From positions 1 to 64,000 of the forward strand of contig JBFLGC010000008.1 in assembly GCA_041859945.1 (NCBI GenBank): a stretch of 64,000 bases of DNA, written 5' to 3'. Positions 26,476 through 34,980 of the stretch are shown piece by piece; within the stretch, counting starts at the first letter, position 1; every line of letters starts with the position of its first letter. The position numbers and the translations under genes are program-made. Below the pieces are notes generated by a model. It saw only the letters and a list, made by a program, of their open reading frames with translations. It was not told the origin of the DNA and ran no database searches. This DNA comes from Tetragenococcus sp041859945. GTDB lineage: Bacteria > Bacillota > Bacilli > Lactobacillales > Enterococcaceae.

Positions 26476-26498
26476 TAAATCGGAACACATCCGATTTA
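26476..26498. promoter_or_regulatory. Candidate Zur operator
   Basis: TAAATCGGA and TCCGATTTA are perfect 9-bp arms around ACACA. The 21-bp core AAATCG-N9-CGATTT has the same geometry as the Bacillus Zur box (AAATCGTAATNATTACGATTT). It sits just upstream of the zinc ABC operon. Confidence 0.65.
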
Positions 26499-26550
26499 AA
26501 GCAATACATAATTTACCAAAAATAAGTCCGTCCGTCAAGAAGAAATGATC

Positions 26551-26596
26551 GGCAAAAAAATTACCTAGGGACTACTGATGTGATCCCTAGGTAATT
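26551..26596 (-). terminator. Terminator of ispE
   Basis: AATTACCTAGGGA and TCCCTAGGTAATT form a 13-bp stem; the minus strand continues with TTTTTTTGCC. Confidence 0.9.
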
Positions 26597-26604
26597 ATGC
26601 TTGG

Positions 26605-27456
26605 TCAGCCTAGCGTCCGTACCATGTATACTTCATCGCAAAAACCTTTCAAACCATTGACGATCCGCTGGGCGCGTGATTGTTTTTGACACAAAGCAAA
26701 AACGGTCGGACCACTGCCACTCATTAAGGCAGCATCAGCGCCATATTTGATCATACGATCTTTGATTTGCTGTACGATCGGGTGTTTAGGAATGGTCACA
26801 TCTTCCAAACTATTGCCCATATAGCGAATCATTTGTTGGTAATCTTGGGCTAAAATGGCTTGCGCCAATTGTTGCATATTTGGATGTGAGATACCTTCCA
26901 AATCGACTTGTTGAAAAATTTTACGGGTCGAGACACTCATCCGTGGTTTGACCAAAACGACCCAACACTGGGGCATGGGACGTAATGGTTGCACTTTTTC
27001 GCCTTTTCCGGCAATAAAAGCTGTCGTTCCATAAAGACAATAGGGTACATCTGTCCCTACTTCCATACCGATATCGATCAAGTCCGTCATCGGAAGATCT
27101 AACTGCCACATGCGATTCATCCCGCGCAAAGCGGCGGCACAATCGGTACTACCCCCACCAAGACCTGCTGCCACGGGGATATTTTTAGTGACGGAGATCT
27201 TGATGCCTTCCCTGATTTGATAGCGTTCTTTGACGATCGCGGCTGCTTGATAGACATTGTTACGCCTATCGACCGGTAAAAAGGCTTTATTTGACTGCAC
27301 GATGATTTTGTTTTCAGCGATAGGCTCCAAAACAACGCGATCGGCCAAGTCCACACTTGACATCACCATTTCCAATTCATGATAGCCATCCTCGCGCTTG
27401 GCTAAGACATCCAAGCCAAGATTGATCTTAGCTGGCGCCTTTTCGATTATTTCCAT
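26605..27456 (-). CDS. ispE: 4-diphosphocytidyl-2-C-methyl-D-erythritol kinase (IspE)
   Basis: GHMP kinase of the MEP isoprenoid pathway. 283 residues. The N terminus EKAPAKINLGLDV, the ATP loop PVAAGLGGGSTDCAAAL and the C-terminal ALMSGSGPTVFAL are all intact. The ATG at 27456 with AGGTGG eight bases upstream is chosen over an upstream GTG. Enterococci make isoprenoids by the mevalonate route, yet an ispE homologue is kept at this locus in that group, so its real substrate there is uncertain. None of the other MEP genes is in this window. Confidence 0.93.
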   Translation of the reverse strand: MEIIEKAPAKINLGLDVLAKREDGYHELEMVMSSVDLADRVVLEPIAENKIIVQSNKAFLPVDRRNNVYQAAAIVKERYQIREGIKISVTKNIPVAAGLGGGSTDCAAALRGMNRMWQLDLPMTDLIDIGMEVGTDVPYCLYGTTAFIAGKGEKVQPLRPMPQCWVVLVKPRMSVSTRKIFQQVDLEGISHPNMQQLAQAILAQDYQQMIRYMGNSLEDVTIPKHPIVQQIKDRMIKYGADAALMSGSGPTVFALCQKQSRAQRIVNGLKGFCDEVYMVRTLG

Positions 27457-27629
27457 ATTTGTTTCCACCTACTTCGTTGAAGAGTGAGGCGCTCTTTTTT
27501 CTTATCTTTCATTTTAGCAAATTTTTAAGCTGTTGACACTTAAAAAATTCTAATGTTTATTTGCTAATCACTGCTTTTGGCCCGAATCATGTTAAACTGA
27601 CTTAAAAAAAGAGAATAGTAGGCGAAAAC

Positions 27630-28238
27630 ATGACTAACGAAGAACTACAAAAGCGCTATTTTGCTTTTGCTTTTACTGATGATTTGACCCAAAACGTCCA
27701 AACTACTTGTCAGGCTTATCGGCAAACAAATCCTGAGCTTTGGTCACATTCCCAAGCAGTTGCAAAAGAAGCCGTTCATCTAGCACAAATCTTTGACATT
27801 GATGAACAAGCTGCTTATAGCGGTGGACTCCTTCACGATATTGGTGGGATCGTCCCTAATACAGAGCGTATCTCTTTAGCAGAAGACTTAGGGATTCCTT
27901 TGCTTCCCGAAGAACGAGCTGTACCGATGTTGATACACGCTAAATTTTCGGCCTATTTTGCCGAGCATATCTATCATGTCGATGACCCAGGGATCCTAAC
28001 AGCCATTACCTATCACACTACCTTGCATGCTTCTGCCACTGATTTAGAAAAAATCGTCTGTTTAGCTGACAAAATCAAATGGGATGCCCAAGGGACGCCT
28101 CCTTATCTTGAAGAATTACAGATTGCTCTCACTCGTTCTTTAGATGCCGGCGCGGCATTTTTCATTGATCATCTTAGAAACGATGACCTGTTGATCGTCC
28201 ATCCTTGGTTGCAAGAAGCCTATAACTTTTATAGTTAA
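27630..28238 (+). CDS. HD-domain phosphohydrolase, YqeK-like
   Basis: 202-residue HD-superfamily metal hydrolase. LWSHSQAVAKEAVHLA supplies the first His, GGLLHDIGG the HD doublet, and LIHAKFSAYFAEHIYHV and ITYHTTLH later His residues. This pattern fits YqeK-type enzymes, which hydrolyse diadenosine tetraphosphate symmetrically. It is not beside nadD or rsfS, where canonical yqeK usually lies, so it may be a paralogue with another nucleotide substrate. Divergent from ispE; followed by a hairpin at 28241-28281. Confidence 0.75.
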   Translation: MTNEELQKRYFAFAFTDDLTQNVQTTCQAYRQTNPELWSHSQAVAKEAVHLAQIFDIDEQAAYSGGLLHDIGGIVPNTERISLAEDLGIPLLPEERAVPMLIHAKFSAYFAEHIYHVDDPGILTAITYHTTLHASATDLEKIVCLADKIKWDAQGTPPYLEELQIALTRSLDAGAAFFIDHLRNDDLLIVHPWLQEAYNFYS

Positions 28239-28240
28239 AT

Positions 28241-28281
28241 TTGATTTAGAAAAATGATGGCTATTCATTTTTCTAAATCAA
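28241..28281 (+). terminator. Long hairpin after the HD hydrolase gene
   Basis: TTGATTTAGAAAAATGA pairs perfectly with TCATTTTTCTAAATCAA. There is no strong T run after it, so efficiency is uncertain. Confidence 0.55.
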
Positions 28282-28381
28282 TTGGCCATTGTCTGTCAGC
28301 TTAGCGACTTGCTTTTTATCCACAAAAAACAGATCCTATTTAGTCTAATACTAAATGGCACCGATAATTCTGGTTTATGGC

Positions 28382-28423
28382 AAAAAAATAGGGACTGCAA
28401 GCACTATTGTTACTATCCCTATT
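28382..28423 (-). terminator. Terminator of the trehalose PTS gene
   Basis: AATAGGGA and TCCCTATT pair around a 21-base loop, followed on the minus strand by TTTTTGCC. Confidence 0.65.
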
Positions 28424-28434
28424 ATTTTTTGCTG

Positions 28435-30420
28435 TTATCCTTTTAATTTGACTTCGCCGATAGAATCTTGTGCTGAGACCTCGCCTGTTTTAGCGATTGT
28501 CAATTTTTCGACCTTTTCGGCATTGGTGAAGACAGTTAGGACATCCGTCTTCTTGCCAGCTTTGACGACAGCATCGAGATCCATCTCTGCTAACAAAGTA
28601 GTCGCGGTGACCTCTTCGCCTTCTTCCACATGGATCGTAAAGGGAGCGCCTTTTAATTCGACCGTATCTAAGCCCATGTGCACCAAAACTTCGGCACCAC
28701 CTGGAGTCAAGATCCCCACGGCATGTTTGGTTTCAAAAATACTGGAGATTTTTCCGACTACTGGCGCATAGATCTTACTATCAGTTGGTTGTACAGCAAG
28801 CCCGTCACCCATCATTTTTTGTGAAAAGACTGGATCCGAAACGTCTTCGATCGCGATCAATTTCCCATTGACAGGTGCAAAAACTTCTTCTGTCACGCTG
28901 ACTTTAGTGGTTGATTCGGTCGTTTGAGTGGCATCTTCAGTTGCTGTTGTCCCACTTACGACAAAGCCTTCCGGAGTTACCAGTTCGGGTTCGACCCGAT
29001 CGTCTTTATTGAAAATATTGTACTTACGAAAGACCATAGTCAAAATGAATGGGATTACGGCTGCGATGATCATGGCGATCAAGAAGCCTAACCAGCCAGC
29101 ACCGATTTCTCCGTTGATCGATAAGATTCCCGGAAGACCACCGACACCGATACTATTGGCCCGCACGCCCAAAATATTATTGACCATACCAGCAAAGGCC
29201 GAACCGATCATAGCAGCGACAAAGGGATAGATATATTTAAGATTGATCCCAAACATGGCCGGTTCAGTAACACCTAAGTAACACGAAATCGTAGCCGGGA
29301 TCGACACTTGTTCTTCTTTTTCATTGCCACGGTGCAAGAAGATGATGGCCAGTACTGCAGAACCTTGGGCAATGTTTGACAAAGCGATCATTGGCCATAA
29401 ATCGGTCGTTTTATAACTTGCAATAAGTTGTAAGTCGATGGCGTTGGTCATATGATGGAGCCCGGTGATAACCAGTGGCGCGTAAAGTCCCCCAAATAGG
29501 AAACTAAACAACCAACTGATAGATGAAGACAAACCAGCATTCACGACTTTAGCGATCAAATCACCTAACCACCAACCAACAGGACCTAAGACAACGTGAG
29601 CCGCAATGATTGTTGGCAACAAAGAAAGCAACGGTACAAAAATCATTGAGACGGCTTCAGGAATGTGTTTCCTAAAGAATATCTCTAAATAAGCGAGTAA
29701 GAAGCCAGCCAGCATCGCCGGAATGACTTGGGCTTGGTAACCGATCTTATCGATTTGGAAATAGCCAAAATCCCAAACTGGAATGTCAGCCGCTGCTGTC
29801 GAGGCCACATCATACGCATTTAAGAGTTGGGGCGATACCAAAGTGATCCCCAAGACGATCCCCAACATTTGCGTCGTGCCCATTTTCCGAGTGATGCTCC
29901 AAGTGATCCCAATTGGTAAAAATTGGAAAATAGCTTCACCAGGCAGCCACAGAAAATCATTGACCCCATTCCAAAAAACTGATTTTTCGATAATTGTCGA
30001 GCCGCCAAAATCGATCCCGCCTAGAATATTCCGAAAACCTAGGATCAACCCACCAACGATGATAGCTGGAATGATCGGTGTGAAAATCTCCGCCAACACG
30101 CCAATGACTCGTTGTAGCCAGGGTTGTTTCTTATTGGCTGCTTTTTTAGTTTCTTCTTTTGAAACCCCTTCGATTCCCGAAATCGCCGAAAATTCATTGT
30201 AAAAAGTCGCCACATCATTACCGATGATCACTTGAAACTGACCAGCGTTGGTAAACATGCCTTTGACGCTGTCGATATTGTCGATGGCGTCTTTATCCGC
30301 TTTCGATTCATCATTCAGCACGAAGCGCATCCGTGTCGCACAATGAGTAACGGCTGCAATATTTTCTTTACCACCAACATCTTTTAACAACTGCTCAGCA
30401 TCTTGTTGGTACTTTCCCAT
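28435..30420 (-). CDS. treP: Trehalose-type PTS permease, EIIBCA
   Basis: Imports and phosphorylates trehalose to trehalose-6-phosphate. 661 residues: EIIB at about 1-85 with the phosphorylated Cys in VTHCATRMRF, EIIC at about 105-460 with some ten membrane helices and the substrate-side ITGLHHMTNAIDLQL, and a fused EIIA at about 505-660 with the active His in EVLVHMGLDTVELKG. Trehalose rather than another glucoside is inferred from overall likeness to TreP and from the divergent GH65 phosphorylase and TreR genes. Two TreR-type operators lie between it and the GH65 gene. Confidence 0.88.
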   Translation of the reverse strand: MGKYQQDAEQLLKDVGGKENIAAVTHCATRMRFVLNDESKADKDAIDNIDSVKGMFTNAGQFQVIIGNDVATFYNEFSAISGIEGVSKEETKKAANKKQPWLQRVIGVLAEIFTPIIPAIIVGGLILGFRNILGGIDFGGSTIIEKSVFWNGVNDFLWLPGEAIFQFLPIGITWSITRKMGTTQMLGIVLGITLVSPQLLNAYDVASTAAADIPVWDFGYFQIDKIGYQAQVIPAMLAGFLLAYLEIFFRKHIPEAVSMIFVPLLSLLPTIIAAHVVLGPVGWWLGDLIAKVVNAGLSSSISWLFSFLFGGLYAPLVITGLHHMTNAIDLQLIASYKTTDLWPMIALSNIAQGSAVLAIIFLHRGNEKEEQVSIPATISCYLGVTEPAMFGINLKYIYPFVAAMIGSAFAGMVNNILGVRANSIGVGGLPGILSINGEIGAGWLGFLIAMIIAAVIPFILTMVFRKYNIFNKDDRVEPELVTPEGFVVSGTTATEDATQTTESTTKVSVTEEVFAPVNGKLIAIEDVSDPVFSQKMMGDGLAVQPTDSKIYAPVVGKISSIFETKHAVGILTPGGAEVLVHMGLDTVELKGAPFTIHVEEGEEVTATTLLAEMDLDAVVKAGKKTDVLTVFTNAEKVEKLTIAKTGEVSAQDSIGEVKLKG

Positions 30421-30439
30421 AATGATTCCTCCTTAAAAT

Positions 30440-30449
30440 TGTATATACA
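30440..30449. promoter_or_regulatory. Candidate TreR operator 1
   Basis: TGTATATACA is a perfect palindrome of the TreR type (TTGTATATACAA), 19 bases upstream of the PTS gene start. Confidence 0.6.
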
Positions 30450-30475
30450 TGTACGATTACAAAAATATAATAACG

Positions 30476-30487
30476 TGTATGGATACA
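30476..30487. promoter_or_regulatory. Candidate TreR operator 2
   Basis: TGTATGGATACA has the same TGTAT/ATACA arms as operator 1 with its centre 37 bases away, which could allow binding of two repressor dimers in the divergent promoter region. Confidence 0.55.
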
Positions 30488-30697
30488 AATTGCAAGCGTT
30501 TCACACTATTTTTCAAAAAATTTTTTTTTGAAGGTTGCTCTTTCACTGAAAAAAAGTCGAAAACAGGCTTTTTTTCTGAGGAATGTGTATTATTTTTCAA
30601 TAAAAAAACAGCATTCCCACTTGTAAAAGCTTTCATTTTCCGTTATAATTTAATTGCCTGTATAGACAAGACAGCCATGAAAGGAGCTAAATTTCAC

Positions 30698-33319
30698 ATG
30701 ACAACGATGCATTTGACCATTCAAAAAAATTGGACAGCTTTTTGGGAAGACCAAACGAGTTGCACTTACACGGGACCTTTACTTGATCGTTTAAAACATT
30801 TGATAAATGATTTAAGAGCTCATGATACCACAGCTGGAACGATCGCTCAGGAAGTTGTTTTCGAAAAAGAGGATACGACAATAGAATTGGCCCAATATTT
30901 GACAGAAACCTTAAACCGGCCTTTTGTGATAGGTAGCCCTGAAGATTTAGCCGAAAAAACAGCTCAATTGCCTTGGGAAGTTACCTACCATGGCTATCAT
31001 CCCGGTAAAGATGAATATTCGGTCGAGTCCTTACTCACAGTTGGCAATGGTTTTTTAGGTTTACGCGGAACGACGCCTGAAATGGAGATCGCCGATGCCA
31101 ACTATCCAGCTCTTTATTTAGCGAGCCTTTATGACCGGGCGCCTTCACAAGTTTCCGATCGAACGATTTATAATGAAGATTTTGTCAATGCACCGAATCT
31201 ACAAAAAATCTATTTAGTGGTCGATGACGAAAAAATCGACATTGCTTCTAATGAACCCACACAAATGAAACGACGCCTCGATCTCAAAACTGGGCTATTT
31301 GAAGCTTGGACATTATTTACATCAAAAAGCGGTAAAGAGATCGCCGTACATGCGCAAAAAATCGCGAATATGGTGGATACTCACCAATACAATGTCCGTT
31401 ATGAATTTACACCATTGAATTTTTCAGGGGCGATCACCGTCGTCTCCGAGGCTGATGGGGCGGTCTATAATTACAATGTTGCCCGCTATCGTAGCCTCGA
31501 ACAGAACCATTTGAAAGTCTTACAAACAACAGTCGATGGCCCCTTAGCTACTTTAACTGCCGAAACGATCCATTCTAAGATTCGTGTCGTACAAAAGGCC
31601 CAATTATTTAGTGACACACTTGATCTAAACACTTTAGTTACCAGTAAGGATGAGCAAAAAGTCTGGCAAAAGCTGACAGTGGCAGCTATCAAAGGGCACC
31701 CCTATGGTTTGGAAAAAAGTGTTTTTGTGCAACAAGCACGACTAGGAGAACCATTACCCGAAAATACGCCTATCTTCCAAACTTTTACGGAAAGTTACAC
31801 TGATTCAAAAGAGGCTTGGGTAGAACTTTGGGAACAAGCCGCTATCAAGGTCTCAGGAGATGTGATGTCGCAAAAATTATTGAACTTGCATACCTATCAC
31901 CTCTTGTGTTCAGCTTCTCCTAACGGCAACAAGGATCTGGATGCTAGTATCACGGCGCGTGGCTTGCATGGTGAAGCCTATCGAGGACATATTTTCTGGG
32001 ATGAATTATTCATCCTACCATTTTACATCTTGCATTTTCCCAAAACGGCGCGCCAGTTGCTGCTGTATCGTTACCGCCGTTTACAGACCGCTAAAGAAGA
32101 TGCGCAAAAAGCCGGCTATGAAGGGGCAATGTATCCTTGGCAATCCGGCCTTGACGGCTCTGAGCAATCGCAAGAATTACATTTGAACCCTATCAATGGT
32201 CAATGGAAAGAAGACAACAGTCGCTTGCAACGGCATGTCTCGTTGGCGATTGCTTATAACATTTGGCAGTATTGGCACAACACTCAAGATGCCGACTTTA
32301 TGGAAAATTATGGTTTAGAAATGTTACTGGAGATCGCTCATTTCTGGCAAAGTACCGCCACATTTAACGAAGCGACCCAGCGTTATGATATCGATCGTGT
32401 CATGGGCCCTGATGAATTTCACGAAGCTTATCCAGGAGCCAAAAATGGAGGGCTAAAAAACAATGCCTACACGAACATGATGGTCGTTTGGCTGTTTGAA
32501 GAAATTGCCGATTTGAGGGAACAATTTGCGCCTGAGACCTTTGCTGCTATTCAAGAAAAAACCGAAGTCACCGACGATTTGCTTGAATCCATGGAGACCA
32601 TCAAACATCAATTAGCCTTAGAAATCAATGAGGATGGGATCATTGCCCAGTTTGCCGGTTATTTTGACTTAAAAGACTTAGATTGGGAGCATTACCGTAA
32701 AGAATATGGCAACATCTACCGGATGGATCGTATTTTAAATGCCGAAGGAAAGTCAGCAGATGCTTACAAGGTTTCTAAACAAGCGGATAGTTTGATGATC
32801 TTCTACAATTTTGCCAAAGAGCAAGTCGATACGATTTTAGAAGACTTAGACTATTCTTTGCCAGAAGACTACGTGACCGGCAATTTGCATTATTATCTAA
32901 AAAGAACTTCTCACGGATCGACTTTGTCGCGAGTCGTGCATGCGCAATTGGCCGCCATGGTCGCAGATTTTGATTTGGCTTGGAAACTGTACCAAGAAGC
33001 CCTATATTCCGATTATCAAGATATCCAAGGAGGCACGACCGCTGAAGGGATCCACGCCGGTGTGATGGCAGCGACTTTGTACATTCCGCTAACGACCTTT
33101 GCTGGCCTTGATATCCGCCAACCGACGCTTCGTTTTGCGCCGAATCTACCGGCAGCTTGGGATTCTATCCAATTTAAATTTAAAAATCGTGGCGTCGACT
33201 TTGATGTTTGTGTCGAAAAACAACGCTTGACTTTGACTGCTGATCAAGAAGTAGCTGTCACTGTCAATAATAAAGCCATTTTGCTAAAAGCAAACGAAAC
33301 AAAAACGATCAACTATTAA
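30698..33319 (+). CDS. trePP: GH65 phosphorylase, probable trehalose-6-phosphate phosphorylase
   Basis: Inverting phosphorylase that would split trehalose-6-phosphate with phosphate into glucose-6-phosphate and beta-glucose-1-phosphate. 873 residues from the ATG at 30698 (AAAGGAG eleven bases upstream). The GH65 core starts near residue 95 (YSVESLLTVGNGFLGLRG); the catalytic Glu lies in GPDEFHEAYPGAKNGG and the phosphate-binding HGST in RTSHGSTLSRVVHA. The N-terminal ~95 residues are additional to the core. Maltose or kojibiose phosphorylase activity cannot be excluded by sequence, but the PTS, TreR and beta-phosphoglucomutase neighbours favour trehalose-6-phosphate. Confidence 0.87.
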   Translation: MTTMHLTIQKNWTAFWEDQTSCTYTGPLLDRLKHLINDLRAHDTTAGTIAQEVVFEKEDTTIELAQYLTETLNRPFVIGSPEDLAEKTAQLPWEVTYHGYHPGKDEYSVESLLTVGNGFLGLRGTTPEMEIADANYPALYLASLYDRAPSQVSDRTIYNEDFVNAPNLQKIYLVVDDEKIDIASNEPTQMKRRLDLKTGLFEAWTLFTSKSGKEIAVHAQKIANMVDTHQYNVRYEFTPLNFSGAITVVSEADGAVYNYNVARYRSLEQNHLKVLQTTVDGPLATLTAETIHSKIRVVQKAQLFSDTLDLNTLVTSKDEQKVWQKLTVAAIKGHPYGLEKSVFVQQARLGEPLPENTPIFQTFTESYTDSKEAWVELWEQAAIKVSGDVMSQKLLNLHTYHLLCSASPNGNKDLDASITARGLHGEAYRGHIFWDELFILPFYILHFPKTARQLLLYRYRRLQTAKEDAQKAGYEGAMYPWQSGLDGSEQSQELHLNPINGQWKEDNSRLQRHVSLAIAYNIWQYWHNTQDADFMENYGLEMLLEIAHFWQSTATFNEATQRYDIDRVMGPDEFHEAYPGAKNGGLKNNAYTNMMVVWLFEEIADLREQFAPETFAAIQEKTEVTDDLLESMETIKHQLALEINEDGIIAQFAGYFDLKDLDWEHYRKEYGNIYRMDRILNAEGKSADAYKVSKQADSLMIFYNFAKEQVDTILEDLDYSLPEDYVTGNLHYYLKRTSHGSTLSRVVHAQLAAMVADFDLAWKLYQEALYSDYQDIQGGTTAEGIHAGVMAATLYIPLTTFAGLDIRQPTLRFAPNLPAAWDSIQFKFKNRGVDFDVCVEKQRLTLTADQEVAVTVNNKAILLKANETKTINY

Positions 33320-33334
33320 TGGAGGAATAAAGAA

Positions 33335-34156
33335 ATGAAAAAAGGATTTGTCTTTGATTTGGATGGCGTGATCACCGATACCGCCAAATTCCATTATATT
33401 GCTTGGAAAGATCTCGCTGATTCGATCGGGATCACCATCGACCTTAAATTTAATGAACGCCTGAAAGGCATCAGCCGCATGGATTCTCTGGAGCGTATCT
33501 TGGTTTACGGTGGTAAAGATGCGGCCTATACACCTGCCGAAAAAGAAGCACTTGCGACGCAAAAAAATACTCATTATGTCGAACTGCTCCAAGCCTTGAC
33601 GCCAGCCGACCTTTTGCCGGGTGTCAAAGAATTTTTGGCGGAAGCTAAAGCGTGTCAGGTGCCTTGTGTGATCGCTTCAGCCTCAAAAAATGCCCCTTTT
33701 ATTTTGCAGGTTTCTGAAAGCGCGATCCGTGAAATCGTCGGCCGACGTCCTGCACAGGACGTGTTCCGTGATAATCGTGCCGCCATTGCTGAATCGGTAC
33801 GTGATATCGTTCAGGCAACATTGAACGGCTATGGCGCGGGTATCCAGATCACAGCACTTTCCATCGAAGATGCAGCGCCGCCGCGTGAAGTGACCGATGC
33901 CTTTGATGCCATCGTCGATCCAGCCAGTTTGCACAAAGGCAAACCCGATCCGGAGATTTTTATCAAAGCTGCCCAAGCAATCGGTTTAAAACCCGAAGAA
34001 GCAGTCGGTTTTGAAGATGCTCAGGCTGGAATCGATGGTATCAAAGCATGTGACATGTATGCCGTTGGGGTCATGTCAAACGAAGAACTCCATGGTGCTG
34101 ATGTTGTTGTGAAAAAACTGACTGACCTGTCAGTGGCTGATTTATTAGAAAAATAG
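33335..34156 (+). CDS. pgmB: Beta-phosphoglucomutase interrupted in frame by an HflK-like segment
   Basis: HAD enzyme expected to convert beta-glucose-1-phosphate to glucose-6-phosphate. Family motifs flank an oddity. N-terminal: FDLDGVITDTA (nucleophile D8, acid/base D10) and IASASKNAPFIL. C-terminal: FDAIVDPASLHKGKPDPEIF and FEDAQAGI. Between them, where about eight residues are usual, lie about 64 (126-189) that are unrelated to HADs and read like the SPFH protein HflK of alphaproteobacteria. The total is 273 residues against about 220 for the family. The frame is open throughout. Function is doubtful, because the insertion breaks the core fold after the conserved Lys motif. It follows the GH65 gene by 15 bases, so the locus context is intact. 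Confidence 0.9.
   Translation: MKKGFVFDLDGVITDTAKFHYIAWKDLADSIGITIDLKFNERLKGISRMDSLERILVYGGKDAAYTPAEKEALATQKNTHYVELLQALTPADLLPGVKEFLAEAKACQVPCVIASASKNAPFILQVSESAIREIVGRRPAQDVFRDNRAAIAESVRDIVQATLNGYGAGIQITALSIEDAAPPREVTDAFDAIVDPASLHKGKPDPEIFIKAAQAIGLKPEEAVGFEDAQAGIDGIKACDMYAVGVMSNEELHGADVVVKKLTDLSVADLLEK
33710..33892 (+). other. HflK-like foreign segment inside pgmB
   Basis: Residues 126-186 include SESAIREIVGRRPAQDVF, IAESVRDIVQATL and SIEDAAPPREV, the pattern of the HflK SPFH domain in Rhizobiales-type bacteria (GRR, then DIV, then SIEDAAPPREVADAFD). The following DAFD is shared by HflK and the mutase, so the right junction lies in a short homology. G+C by hand count is about 56 percent over 183 bases, against about 47-50 percent just downstream. 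Confidence 0.8.
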
Positions 34157-34205
34157 CACTGCTTTCTAACTGCTTATTGTTATACTAATTGTAGGAGGAA
34201 AGGAA

Positions 34206-34922
34206 ATGAATAAATTTAGGGAGATCTTCTTAGATCTGGAACAAAAAATAGTGGCCGGGGATTATCCGGCCCACAGTCTACTTCCAAGTGAAAATCAGCT
34301 GATCAAAATATACGCCGTATCAAGAGAAACCGTGCGTAAAGCTTTAAATATGCTTCAGGATGCCGGCTACATTCAAAAAAAGCAAGGTAAAGGTTCGATC
34401 GTTCTAGATTTGAATCGCTTTGATTTTCCGATCTCGGGATTGACCAGTTTCCGCGAATTACAAGAGACACAACAGATTCCTAGCCAAACCAAGGTAGTCG
34501 AGATCCATAAGATCGCTGTTTCCCCAAAATTACATGAAATCACCGACTGGCCGGTCGCTTCTGAAAGCTGGAAATTGATCCGCCAACGTTCGATCGATGG
34601 AGAAGTCGTCATTTTAGATAAAGATTACCTAGATGCCACGATCATTCCAGAGCTTCCCAAAGAAGAGGCCGAGCATTCGATCTACGATTATTTTGAAAAA
34701 CAATTAGGACTAGACATCTCTTACGCGCAAAAAGAAATCACCGTCGAACCAGTCACCAAAGAGATGCGTGATCTCATGAATCTACGTCCCGAAGACCAAC
34801 ATGTCGTCATCGTCAGGAGTTTGGTCTATCTTGAAGACACGCGTTGCTTCGAATATACCGAATCGATCCACCGCCTTGATAAATTTCGTTTTGTTGATTT
34901 TGCCAGAAGACGGAAAATGTAA
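34206..34922 (+). CDS. treR: Trehalose operon repressor, GntR/HutC family
   Basis: 238-residue regulator with an N-terminal GntR winged helix (LPSENQLIKIYAVSRETVRKAL, residues about 28-50) and a C-terminal UTRA effector domain. FPISGLTSFRELQE and the later EITVEPVT and YTESIHRLDKFRF segments are typical of TreR, which senses trehalose-6-phosphate. AGGAGG lies before the ATG. It sits at the end of the plus-strand tre genes and should bind the paired TGTATnnATACA sites near 30.44-30.49 kb. Confidence 0.9.
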   Translation: MNKFREIFLDLEQKIVAGDYPAHSLLPSENQLIKIYAVSRETVRKALNMLQDAGYIQKKQGKGSIVLDLNRFDFPISGLTSFRELQETQQIPSQTKVVEIHKIAVSPKLHEITDWPVASESWKLIRQRSIDGEVVILDKDYLDATIIPELPKEEAEHSIYDYFEKQLGLDISYAQKEITVEPVTKEMRDLMNLRPEDQHVVIVRSLVYLEDTRCFEYTESIHRLDKFRFVDFARRRKM

Positions 34923-34937
34923 AACGCTCGGACAAAC

Positions 34938-34976
34938 AGGCCGCTCCCATCTTGGGACGGCCTATTTGCGTTTTTT
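34938..34976 (+). terminator. Terminator of treR
   Basis: AGGCCG-TCCCA and TGGGA-CGGCCT pair, with TTTTTT shortly after on the plus strand. Confidence 0.75.
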
Positions 34977-34980
34977 CATA

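Noticed and set aside
30491..30506. cre (CcpA) site GCAAGCGTTTCACA in the tre promoter
   Set aside because: It looks similar to a cre but the right half is one base out of register with the consensus; too weak to list.
30449..30697. N-terminal 83 codons of the long GH65 reading frame
   Set aside because: The stretch covers the TreR-type operators and promoter region and is poor in coding character; the ATG at 30698 has AAAGGAG before it.
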